A DNA stretch of 23,737 bases from Zygnema circumcarinatum (GCA_037447605.1 JBBHKD010000022.1:9711-33447); one strand, 5' to 3'; positions 1 to 7,496 are shown, counted from the stretch's first letter. Numbers and translations are program-made. The notes: generated by a model from the sequence alone, not told the origin.

Positions 1-515
1 GCAACCTTGGAATTGAAGGGCCGGCGGCAATGGTTGCCGATCGAAAAACCATTGCCGATGGTGGCGACCGTACGCAGGCAATGGTATGGTTGATCATGGC
101 ATCGTTGTTTGTTTTCTCCCGTCCCGGCAATGGTTGGCAAACCCTGGAATGCAGTGGTTGCAATGATGGGCCACGGTTTTCAACGTTGCCAACCATTGCC
201 GCCAGCCCTAAACAACTATTGCCAATGGTTGGCAATCTTGGAATTCAAGGGCCGGCGGGCGGCAATGGTTGGCAACATTGAAAACCAACCATTGCCAATG
301 GTTGCAACCGTAGGCAATGGTTGTGTCGGTCCGGGCGGCGATGGTTCCAACCATTTGGCAATTGCTGTTACGAACCTTCAAACTACCCCAAAGAGACAAG
401 CAGTCCACCAAGGCATCACTTATGACATCAACAGAACAGGTAAACAATGTCCAACGTGATTAGTCACACCATCAATGTTGATGTTAACCGTTTCCAAAAA
501 TGAAAGAAAAAAGGG
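1..515. repeat. 5S spacer, partial (left edge)
   Basis: Right-hand part of a spacer. It begins near the end of subrepeat A, contains a well-preserved subrepeat B (about 85-310), the second prefix block near 314-370, and the conserved tail. The tail dyad is slightly damaged (AGTCA and TAACC instead of GGTCA and TGACC). The TGACGTCA site reads TGACATCA. No gene is visible. Confidence 0.85.
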
Positions 516-635
516 GTGTAATGCCAACCACCGGGACTTCCAAAGGTCACCCATCCCCGGTACTGTTCCGGCCGCAGCGCTTTCACTGCGGAGTTCTGAT
601 GGGATCCAGCGTAGTAGCCTCCAGTATACGCACCA
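516..635 (-). rRNA. 5S rRNA copy 1, diverged
   Basis: The gene-internal GGATCC and CATCAGAACTCCGC segments and most of the C box are present. The 3' strand of the closing helix is broken (the consensus TCGCACC is not present) and the A-box region is altered and shifted. The CATACC box near the 5' end is also changed. Probably not a functional gene as written; assembly error could contribute. Confidence 0.75.
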
Positions 636-1378
636 CGTGTACGGACGTGCAGTGTTTCACCCTTTAGTGGTTTTTTCTGTTTTCTTTCTGTTCGAGGAAG
701 ACATCGGACGCCTGTTTCGGCGATGATGTTTTCGGAGACCGGCAGCAATGATTGGAACCAGTGGCAATGGTTGTTTCGGTACCGTCCGCGATGGTTGGCA
801 ACCTCGAGAACGCGATGGTTGCGACCGCTGGCAATGGCTTGCATGTTGCCAACCATTGCGCCGGCCCCTGAGACAGCAAACAGCAATGGTTGGCAACCTT
901 GGAATTGAAGGGCCGGCGGCAATGGTTGCCAATCGAAAAACCATTGCCAATGGTGGCAACCGTACCGCAGGCAATGGTATGGTTGCAACCATTGGCAATC
1001 GTTGTTTGTTTTTGTCCCGTCGCAATGGTTGGCGACCTTGGAATGCAGTGGTTGCAATGATGGGCCACGGTTTTCAACGTTGCCAACCATTGCCGCCAGC
1101 CCTAAACAACTATTGCCAATGGTTCGATCTTGGAATTAAGAAAGCCAAGAAGGAAGGCAATGGTTGGCGACGTAAAACAGACGTTCAATCGTCATGCGAC
1201 AGCATGGTGTCGTTAAGGCAATGATCAACATTTGCGATTTTGCTGGACCAGCTTTGCAGGAGCAAGCGTCGCAAGCGCGCACTTCTAACGTCAGCGAATC
1301 AGACCAAGACAATCAACATAAACTGGTCGCCGCATACAATGCTGATGTTTCACGCCAGAAATGAAGGAAAACAGAGAA
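636..1378. repeat. 5S spacer 1; right third strongly diverged
   Basis: The leader is of the Ctttagtgg type. The first palindrome in subrepeat A is lost (GATGGTTGCGACCGCTGG), while ATGGTTGCAACCAT at 979-992 is perfect. Subrepeat B is clean to about 1125. From about 1140 the sequence departs from every other unit, and only scattered tail words remain (taacgtcag near 1289, gctgatgtt near 1341). Confidence 0.8.
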
Positions 1379-1491
1379 GGTATAAATGACACGGACTTTA
1401 CCGGAAGCCGTATCCGGTGCTTCTTCCGGCAGGCACTTCGTTTGCGAGCCGCGATCGAACACCCGCATGCGACGCGCGATATGATCACCGC
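1379..1491 (-). pseudogene. 5S rRNA copy 2, highly degenerate
   Basis: Recognised mainly by position (856 bases from copy 1 and 854 from copy 3) and by an in-order series of short matches: acacggactt, tccggc, aggc.cttcg, ctgatg-like and tatgatc. The A box, C box and closing helix are all destroyed, and the CACGTG at the gene start is absent. It is the most eroded copy together with copy 21. Confidence 0.6.
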
Positions 1492-2232
1492 CGCCGTCCA
1501 GAAACGCCAGCTAACCATTTTGGTGACTTTTCTGTTTGTTCTTGCTGAGGAAGATATGGACGCCCGTTTCGGCGATGGTATTCAGACAGAAGGGCGATGG
1601 TGAACCAATGGCGATGGCATGTGACGCGTCGCGATGGTCACGACACCGAAATCAGATGATGGCGTTGGCGATGGTTTCCATGTTGCCAACCATTGCCGCC
1701 GGCCCTGAACAACGATCGCCAATGGTTGGCAACCTTTGAAACTGAAGAGGCCAACGATGAGATTGCATCGAAAAACCATTGCAATCGGTGGCAAGCACAC
1801 AGGCAATAGTATGGTTGCAACCATTGGCAATCATTATTTGCTTTGTCCCATCACAATGACTACACAACCCTTGAATGCAATAGGTTGCAAATGATAGGCA
1901 CAGATTTAGCAATTGCCAACCATTAGCCATCTGGAACAGTTGTTGCCAATGGTTGGCATCTTTGAATATGGAAGCGCGGCAATAGTTGGCAACATTGAAA
2001 ACCAACCATACAATGGTTGCAACCATAGGCAATGGTTGTGTCGATTACGGGCGGCGATGGTTCCAACATTTCAATTTGCTCTTTCAAACAGAGCTGCAAG
2101 AGACAAGCAGTCCGCCAAGGCGTACAGTTTGTGACATCAGCAAGGACGATCAAGGACGATGTACAACATGATTGGTCACACCATCAATGTGATGTTTGAC
2201 CGTTTCCAAAAATGAAAGAAAGATAAAAAGGG
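1492..2232. repeat. 5S spacer 2
   Basis: The leader is eroded but keeps the ctttt-ctgttt tract and the GAGGAAGA-T-GGACGCC string near 1548-1565. Subrepeat A is recognisable from about 1677 (TTGCCAACCATTGCCGCCGGCCC). B (about 1826-2010) has many A/T-rich substitutions. The tail dyad near 2174-2202 is preserved except for small changes. No gene is visible. Confidence 0.8.
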
Positions 2233-2345
2233 TGTGGGGTCGAGCAGAACTTGAAGGTCACCCATCCAGTACTATTCCGGCCCACTGGCGCTTAGCTGCG
2301 GAATTCTGATGGGATCCGGCGTAGTAGCCTAGGTATGATGCACCA
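2233..2345 (-). rRNA. 5S rRNA copy 3, 3' end damaged
   Basis: The 5' two thirds, including the A-box region and C box, are close to consensus (CTGG for CAGG; GAATTC for GAGTTC). The last 30 bases of the RNA are scrambled, so the closing helix cannot form, and one base is missing in the 5' strand. It shares its leader variant with copy 19. Confidence 0.8.
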
Positions 2346-3105
2346 CGTGTACGAGCGTCCGAGTGTCGGCTCTTGTTCGTTTTTCTGTTTTCTTTTTTCC
2401 TTTCAAGGGAAGACGTTGGACGCCTGCTTCGGCAATGGTTGTTTGCAGACGGCAGCGATGATGAACCAATGGCGAGGTGTTTCGATTCCAATCGCGAGTG
2501 GTTGGTACCAAAATTCGATGGTGCAACCGTACGATGATTTGCCATGTTGCCAACCATACCGCCGCTCAAACAACGATCGCCAATGGTTGGCAACCTAAAG
2601 TGGAAGAGCGACAGCAATAATTGCCGATAGAAAACCACGCCGATGGTGGCGATGACTATTCGCAGGCAATGGTATGGTTGCAACCGTTGGCAATCGTTGT
2701 TTGTTTTTGTTCCGTCGCAATGGTTGGGCCTGGATGCCAATGGTTGCAATGATGGGCCACATTCAACATTGCCAACCATTGCCGCCACTATCGAACAACT
2801 ACTCAATGGTTGGCAACATCTTGAAATTGAGAGACAACGGCAATGGTTGGCAACATTGAAAACCAACCATACCAATGGCTGCAACAGAACAGCAAATTTA
2901 TTCCTGTCGAGCAGGGCGGCAAATGGTTCCAACCATTTCGGCAATTGCTGTTTCAACCCTGGCTACCAAAGACGACCATCGCAAGGCGTCACTCTGGTAG
3001 TATCAAGGCAAATCAACCACAAGACAATATCCGGACATAATTATGACCACACATCAAATGTTGATGTTTACGACCATTCCAAAAATGAAAGAAAATTAAA
3101 AAGGT
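2346..3105. repeat. 5S spacer 3
   Basis: The leader belongs to the rarer cttgttcg class and has the string cgagcgtccgagtgtcgg also found at 16450-16467. Subrepeat A is heavily eroded. B is better kept; its dyad reads ATGGTTGCAACCGT (one mismatch). The tail has lost TGACGTCA. The T run before copy 4 is reduced. Confidence 0.82.
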
Positions 3106-3223
3106 GTGGGTGCGACACCGGGAAACCCTACAGGAGGTCACCCATCCCGTACTATTCGCCCGCAGGCGCTTGGCTGCGGAGTTCTGATACGAACCGACGT
3201 AGCACCTGGGTATGATCGCACCA
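3106..3223 (-). rRNA. 5S rRNA copy 4, diverged
   Basis: Both strands of the closing helix are exact (GGTGCGA and TCGCACC) and the C box is complete. Changes cluster in helix II and its surroundings (GATACGAACCGACGTAGCACC on the plus strand) and just 3' of the C box. CACGTG at the start reads CACGTA. Possibly transcribable, but the RNA would be abnormal. Confidence 0.82.
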
Positions 3224-3885
3224 CGTATACGGACGTGCAATTGTCACCTCAATTTTTTCTGTTTATTTACTGCTTCCCAGGAAGAGCATCGGAGGTATAC
3301 CTTTGGCAATGGTTGTTTGGGACCGGCGGCAATGGTTGGAACCAGTGGCAATGGTTGTTTCGGTCCCGTCGCAATGGTTGGCAACCTCGGATTCAATGGT
3401 TGCAACCATCGACAATGGGTTTATAGTGTGCGGCGCCGGCCCTAAAGCAACGATCGCCAGATGAGGTGGCAACCTTGGAATTGAAGGGCCGGCGGCAATG
3501 GTTGCCAATCGAAAAACCATTGCCAATGGTGGCAACCGTACCGCAGGCAATGGTATGGTTGCAACCATTGGCAATCGTTGTTTGTTTTTGTCCCGTCGCA
3601 ATGGTTGGCGACCTTGGAATGCAGATCATCAATGAATGAGCCAGTTTTCAACGTTGCCAACCCATACCATCTTGAACAAGTTGTTGCCGATGATCGCAGT
3701 ACCTTGGAATTAGAGGGCCAGCAAGGGCAGCAATGGTTGGCAACATTGAAAACCAACCATTGCCAATGGTTGCAACCGTAGGCAATGGTTGTGTCGGTCC
3801 GGGCGGCGATGGTTCCAACCATTTGGCAATTGCTGTTTCGGACCGGCTTGCCGAGAGACAAGCAGTCCGCCAAGGCGTCACCTTG

Positions 3886-3893
3886 TGACGTCA
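3886..3893. promoter_or_regulatory. TGACGTCA palindrome in the spacer tail
   Basis: This perfect 8-base palindrome lies about 100 bases 3' of 5S copy 5. The core ACGT is the binding core of plant bZIP factors; that this one is bound is only inference. The exact octamer occurs ahead of 13 of the 27 gene positions, and most of the others show one-base variants such as TGACATCA or TAACGTCA. Confidence 0.4.
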
Positions 3894-3929
3894 ACCAAGA
3901 ACAGGTCAAGAACAATGTCCAACATGATT

Positions 3930-3958
3930 GGTCACACCATCAATGTTGATGTTTGACC
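3930..3958. repeat. 29-base interrupted inverted repeat 3' of 5S
   Basis: The outer arms are GGTCA and TGACC and the inner arms CATCAA and TTGATG around a 2-base centre, with 3- and 2-base asymmetric gaps between the arms. It sits 35-63 bases beyond the 5S 3' end. The same element is exact at 17145-17173 and 22444-22472 and is traceable in nearly every tail, even beside degenerate genes. A role is unknown; a read-through transcript could fold here. Confidence 0.7.
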
Positions 3959-3983
3959 ATTTCCAAAAATGAAAGAAAAGAGT

Positions 3984-3989
3984 AAAAAA
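3984..3989 (-). terminator. RNA polymerase III T-run terminator, copy 5
   Basis: Six consecutive T on the minus strand begin a few bases after the 5S 3' end. A run of four or more T on the non-template strand is the standard RNA polymerase III stop. Confidence 0.85.
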
Positions 3990-4015
3990 GGTGTGGGTGC
4001 GACACCGGGACTTCC

Positions 4016-4033
4016 CGGGAGGTCACCCATCCC
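4016..4033 (-). promoter_or_regulatory. 5S internal promoter C box (copy 5)
   Basis: Residues 80-97 of the RNA, with the core GGATGGGTGACC. In the 5S family this is the main contact site of TFIIIA. It is intact in the three consensus copies and several diverged ones, and lost or broken in copies such as 17, 19, 22 and 8. Confidence 0.8.
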
Positions 4034-4048
4034 AGTACTATTCCGGCC

Positions 4049-4063
4049 CACAGGCGCTTAGCT
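4049..4063 (-). promoter_or_regulatory. 5S internal promoter A box (copy 5)
   Basis: Residues 50-64, AGCTAAGCGCCTGTG. By position and the core AGCTAAGCG this is the A box of the 5S internal control region. The flowering-plant form has AGTTAAGCG. Confidence 0.75.
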
Positions 4064-4110
4064 GCGGAGTTCTGATGGGATCCGGCGTAGTAGCCTAGGT
4101 ATGATCGCAC

Positions 4111-4116
4111 CACGTG
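4111..4116. promoter_or_regulatory. CACGTG (G-box hexamer) at the 5S 5' end
   Basis: The palindrome CACGTG overlaps the first two residues of the 5S RNA. It is present at 22 of the 27 gene positions (absent at copies 2, 4, 21, 23 and 24). The hexamer is a known core for plant bZIP and bHLH factors; its use here is untested. No TATA-like sequence is seen 25-30 bases upstream, unlike the arrangement described for flowering-plant 5S genes. Confidence 0.4.
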
Positions 4117-4241
4117 TACGGACGTGCAAGTGTCACCCTTTGCTGGTTTTTTCTGTTTTCTTTTCTCCTTTCGAGGGAAGACATCGGACGCCTCCTTTCG
4201 GCAATGGTTGTTTAGGACCGGCGGCAATGGTTGGAACCAGT

Positions 4242-4470
4242 GGCAATGGTTGTTTCGGTCCCGTCGCAATGGTTGGCGACCTCGGAATTCAATGGTCGAC
4301 ATTGGCAATAGATTTCCAGTGTTACCAACCATTGCCGCGGCCCTGAGACAACAAATCGCCAATGGTTGGCAACCTTGGAATTGAAGAGCCGCAACCAATA
4401 ACTGCATCGAAAAACCATTGCCAATGGTGGCAACCAATACCGCAAGGCGATTGGTGTGGTTGCAACCATT
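4242..4470. repeat. Spacer subrepeat A (spacer 5)
   Basis: First of two tandem, diverged copies. Landmarks in order: GTTGTTTCGGTCCCGTCGC, GGTTGGCGACCTCGGAATTC, TTACCAACCATTGCCGC, AACAAATCGCCAATGGTTGG, TTGGAATTGAAG and CCATTGCCAATGGTGGCAACC. All recur in order about 233 bases later in B. Confidence 0.8.
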
Positions 4471-4683
4471 GGCAACATTGTTTGTTTTTGTCCCGTCGCG
4501 ATTGGTTGGCGACCTTGGAATGCAGTGGTTGCAAGGATGGGCAACGGTTTTATACGTGGGCAACCAATGCCGCCAGCCCTGAACAACTATTGCCAATGGT
4601 TGGCAATCTTGGAATTCAAGGGCCGGCGGGCGGCAATGGTTGGCAACATTGAAAACCAACCATTGCCAATGGTTGCAACCGTA
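4471..4683. repeat. Spacer subrepeat B (spacer 5)
   Basis: Second copy. The GTCCCGTCGC landmark lies 233 bases after the one in A. It is followed by GGTTGGCGACCTTGGAATGC, GCCGCCAGCCCTGAACAAC, TTGCCAATGGTTGGCAATC, TTGGAATTCAAGGGCCGGCG and CCATTGCCAATGGTTGCAACC. B differs from A consistently across units (GCCAGCCCT against GCCGGCCCT, ATTCAAGG against ATTGAAGG), so the duplication predates the spread of the unit. Confidence 0.8.
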
Positions 4684-4744
4684 GGCAATGGTTGTGTCGG
4701 TCCGGGCGGCGATGGTTCCAACCATTTGGCAATTGCTGTTTCGG
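4684..4744. repeat. Second prefix block (partial third subrepeat)
   Basis: This aligns with the prefix at 4200-4258: both start GGCAATGGTTGT, then GG.CCGG, CGGC.ATGGTT..AACCA, GGCAAT.G and end CTGTTTCGG or TTGTTTCGG. It looks like the start of a third, truncated subrepeat. Confidence 0.7.
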
Positions 4745-4788
4745 ACCGGCTTGCCGAGAGACAAGCAGTCCGCCAAGGCGTCACCTTG

Positions 4789-4796
4789 TGACGTCA
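4789..4796. promoter_or_regulatory. TGACGTCA palindrome
   Basis: Exact copy of the octamer, about 90 bases 3' of copy 6, which is itself degenerate. Confidence 0.35.
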
Positions 4797-4885
4797 GCCA
4801 AGAACAGGTCAAGAACAATGTCCAACATGATTGGTCACACCATCAATGTTGATGTTAACACCGAGAATGAAGGAAAAAGTAAAGA

Positions 4886-4999
4886 TATGGTCAACGCCGG
4901 GACTTGCCAGAAGGTCACCATCCCGGTATTGTCCGCCACTCAGCGCTTTGGCTGCGGATTCTTGGTCGAACCAACGTAGTAGCCTGAGTATGATCGCCA
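4886..4999 (-). pseudogene. 5S rRNA copy 6, degenerate
   Basis: The order of 5S words is kept (GCCGGGACTTgcc, GGTCACC, CAGCGCTTtGGCTGCGGA, GTAGTAGCC) but short deletions occur throughout. The 3' closing strand is lost, the C box lacks part of CCATCC, and GGATCC is destroyed. The 5' end has lost two bases although CACGTG remains. Confidence 0.7.
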
Positions 5000-5756
5000 C
5001 GTGTACGGACGTGCAAGTATTCACGGTTTGGTGGTTTTTTCTGTTTTCTTTCTCCTTTAGAGGAAGACATCGAACGCCTCCTTTCGGCAATGGTTTGTAA
5101 ACCGGCGGCAATGGTTGGAACCCGTGGCAATGGTTGTTTCGGTCCCGTCGCATTGGGGGGCAACCTTGGAATTCATTGGTTGCAACCTTTGGCAATGGTT
5201 TTCACTGTTGCCAACCATTGCGCCAGCCCCTGAACAACGATCGCCGATGATTGGCGACCTTGGAATTGAAGGGCCNGCGGCAATGGGTGCCAATCCAAAA
5301 CCATTGCCAATGGTGGCAACCGTACCGCAGGCAATGGTATGGTTGCAACCATTGGCAATCGTTGTTTGTTTTGGCCCGTCGCAATGGTAGGCGACCTTGG
5401 AATGCAGTGATTAAATGAATGACAATTAAGCATGCAACCTGTACCACCAGCCTAAACAACTGTTGCCAATGGTTCCACGCTACTTGAAGTTGGAGGCAAG
5501 AGGACGGCAATAGTTGGCAACATTGAAAACCAACCATCCCAATGGTTGCAACCAGTTAACAATGGTTGTGTCAATCCCAAGGGACGGCGATGGTTCCAAC
5601 CATTTGGCAGATACGTGCTCAACAAGGCTTGCAAAAAACAGCGTTGCCGAGCATGCCACTATGCCGTAAACAGGTCAGAGACAATGTAGACATGCGATTG
5701 GTCACACCATCGATGTTGATGTTTGACCATTTCAAAAATGAAAGAAAGATAAAAGG
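5000..5756. repeat. 5S spacer 6
   Basis: Leader of the tttggtgg class. A is mildly damaged (CATTGGTTGCAACCTTTGG in place of the 18-base palindrome). It contains an N at 5276. The ATGGTTGCAACCAT palindrome near 5339-5352 is kept. B from about 5410 is strongly diverged and the tail has lost TGACGTCA. Confidence 0.82.
5276..5276. other. Ambiguous base N
   Basis: A single N lies inside the otherwise invariant GGGCCGGCGGCAATGG string of subrepeat A; all other clean units have G here. It marks an unresolved consensus position, not biology. Confidence 0.95.
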
Positions 5757-5876
5757 TGTGGTGCGACACCGGGACTTCTCGAGAGGTCACCCATCCCAAT
5801 ACTATTCCAGCCCACAGGCGCTTAGCTGCGGAGTTCTGATGGGATCCGGCGTAGTAGCCTAGGTATGATCGCACCA
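5757..5876 (-). rRNA. 5S rRNA copy 7, near-consensus
   Basis: Identical to the consensus over the 5' two thirds, including both closing-helix strands and the A box. One G is missing in the 3' flank. Four substitutions occur, all transitions: CCCGGG reads CTCGAG (two), CCCAG reads CCCAA and TTCCGG reads TTCCAG on the plus strand. Likely a functional or recently functional gene. Confidence 0.9.
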
Positions 5877-6626
5877 CGTGTACGGGCGTCCGAGTGTCCG
5901 CCTTTGGTGGTTTTTTCTGTTTTCTTTTCTCCTTTGAGGGAAGAGCATCGGACGCCTCTTTCGGCAATAGTTGTTTCAGACCGGCGGCAATGGATGGAAC
6001 CAGTGGCAATGGTTGTTTCGGTCCCGTCGCAATGGTTGGCAACCTCGGAATTCAATGGTTGCAACCATTGGCAATGGGTTTCCATGTTGCCAACCATTGC
6101 CGCCGGCCCTAAACAACGATCGCCAATGGTTGGCAACCTTTGAAATGACCGGCGACAATGGTTGCCAAATCGAAAAACCAGCCAATGGTGGCAACCATAC
6201 CAACAGGTGCAACCATTGGCAATCGTTGTTTTGTTGTCCCAACCAACAATGGTTGGCAACCTTGGAATGCAATCAGTTGCAATGATGGGCCACGGTTTTC
6301 AACGTTGCCGAGCCATGCCACGCCACTCTAAACAACTCTGCCAATGGTTGGCAATCTTGAAACCCAAGAAGGGCAGCAATAGTTGGCAACATTGAAAACC
6401 AACCATTGCCAATGGCATTGCAAGCCAATGGGCAATGGTTGTTTTGAGCCGGCGGGATAATTCAACCATTTGGCGTTGCTGTTTCAAACCAGCTTGCAAG
6501 AACGGCAGTCGCAGCATCACCTATGGCAACTCGACCAAGCAGGTAAGAACAATGTCCAACATGATTGGTCACACCATCGATGTTGATGTTTGACATTTTC
6601 CAAAAATGAAAGAAAGATAAAAAAGT
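5877..6626. repeat. 5S spacer 7
   Basis: Leader of the cctttggtgg class, with a cgggcgtccgagtgtcc variant. Prefix and A are clean and contain the exact palindrome CAATGGTTGCAACCATTG at 6053-6070. From about 6140 through B and the tail the sequence degrades with many short deletions; TGACGTCA is lost and the tail dyad persists near 6565-6595. Confidence 0.84.
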
Positions 6627-6741
6627 ATGGTCGGACACCGGACTCCAGGGAGGTCACATCATACTTGTCGGCACCCACAAGGCGCTCGGCTGCGGAGCTC
6701 TGATGGGAGTCCGCGTCATCACCTGGGTATGGGTCGCACCA
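6627..6741 (-). pseudogene. 5S rRNA copy 8, degenerate
   Basis: ACACCGGACT, GGGAGGTCAC, GGCGCTCGGCTGCGGAGCTCTGATGGGA and GGTCGCACCACGTG remain. The C box is broken after GGTCAC and the promoter spacing is altered by indels. CATACC on the RNA strand reads CATACCC-like with a further change. Confidence 0.72.
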
Positions 6742-7496
6742 CGTGTGCGGGCGTGCGGTGTCTCGGCCCTTGTTCGTTTCTGTTTTCTTTTCTCCTTTCA
6801 GGGGAAGACATCGGACGTCTCCTTTCGGCATGGTTGTTTTAGGACCGGCGGATCCAGTTGGAACCGGTGGCAATGGTTGTTTCGGTCAGGTCAGCAATGG
6901 TTGGCAACATCTGGGAACACAATGGTTGCAACCATTGGCGATGATTTGCATGTCCAACCATTGCGACCAATCTAAACGACGAGATCATCAATGGTTGGCA
7001 ACCTTGGAATTGAAGGGCCAACAATGGTTGCGAGTGGAAAAACCATTGCCAATGGTGAGGCAGTACAGCGATGATGTGGTTGCAACCATTGGCAATCGTT
7101 GTTTGTTTTTGTCCCGACGCAATGGTTGGCGACCTAGGAATGCATTGGTTGCAATGATGGGCCACGGTTTTCAACGTTGCCAACCACTGCCGCCAGCCCT
7201 AAACAACTATTGCCAATGGTTGGCAATCTTGGAATTCAAGGGCCGGCGGGCGGCAACGGTTGGCAACATTGAACCAACCATTGCCAATGGTTGATTCGTG
7301 GGCAATCGATATGTTAAGACAACAAATGGTCCAACATTTGGCAATTTGCTACGAACCAACTCCAAGAAGCAGCCAGTCCGCAACATCACTATGACGTCAA
7401 CCAAGAACAGGTCAAAGCAATCTCAACATGATTGGTCGCACCATCAATATTGATGTTTGACCATTTCCAAAAATGAAACAAAAGTGAAAAAAAGGT
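6742..7496. repeat. 5S spacer 8
   Basis: Leader of the cccttgttcg class. The 18-base palindrome is exact at 6920-6937 although flanking sequence is altered. B is well preserved from about 7090 to 7285. The tail carries TGACGTCA near 7391 and a shortened dyad. Confidence 0.84.

Larger units (their letters stand above)
3224..3992. repeat. 5S spacer 4
   Basis: The leader is atypical (cctcaattttttctg). The prefix block carries the tttGGGacc variant shared with spacers 19 and 25. The ATGGTTGCAACCAT palindrome at 3555-3568 is perfect. A short central stretch (about 3625-3700) is replaced by divergent sequence, while everything from about 3730 to the 5S 3' end is consensus, including TGACGTCA at 3886-3893. 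Confidence 0.85.
3993..4112 (-). rRNA. 5S ribosomal RNA, consensus copy 5
   Basis: This is the structural RNA of the large ribosomal subunit, made by RNA polymerase III. The 120-base length is normal for the family. Read on the minus strand, residues 2-8 (GGTGCGA) pair with 111-117 (TCGCACC) to close the molecule. Residues 16-20 (TAGGC) pair with 58-62 (GCCTG) as helix II. CATACC lies at 10-15, GGATCCCATCAGAACTCC begins near residue 30, and the internal promoter boxes follow. The 5' end was set by putting CATACC at residue 10, as in plant 5S; the true end could differ by one or two bases. The sequence is identical to copies 20 and 26. CACGTG overlaps the 5' end and a T6 terminator follows the 3' end. 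It is the best candidate for a working gene together with those two. Confidence 0.95.
4113..4885. repeat. 5S spacer 5
   Basis: The leader is of the ccctttgctgg class, with a pyrimidine-rich tract at 4145-4176 (purine-rich, 33-64 bases upstream of the gene on its own strand). The prefix block is at 4200-4241, A at 4242-4470, B at 4471-4683 and the second prefix at 4684-4744. The perfect 18-base palindrome of A is lost (CAATGGTCGACATTGGC). TGACGTCA is at 4789-4796. Confidence 0.87.

Noticed and set aside
464-1090. Long open frames such as a 208-residue frame on the minus strand, and others of 232, 273, 292 and 328 residues (2258-2956, 20315-21136, 3940-4818, 10851-11837)
   Set aside because: All run through 5S genes and spacers and translate the repeated word into low-complexity strings (MVGN, NGCNH, QWLQP). 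They recur in parallel in each unit and have no recognisable domain. They are by-products of a stop-poor repeat.
1291-1603. A distinct gene or insertion in the odd region near copy 2
   Set aside because: Unit spacing is unchanged and short 5S and leader words remain in order, so it is a degenerate unit, not an insert.
3993-4885. Cassandra-type retrotransposons, which carry 5S sequence in their terminal repeats
   Set aside because: I saw no tRNA primer-binding site, no polypurine tract and no terminal repeat structure; the genes are full length in a uniform head-to-tail array with about 879-base period.
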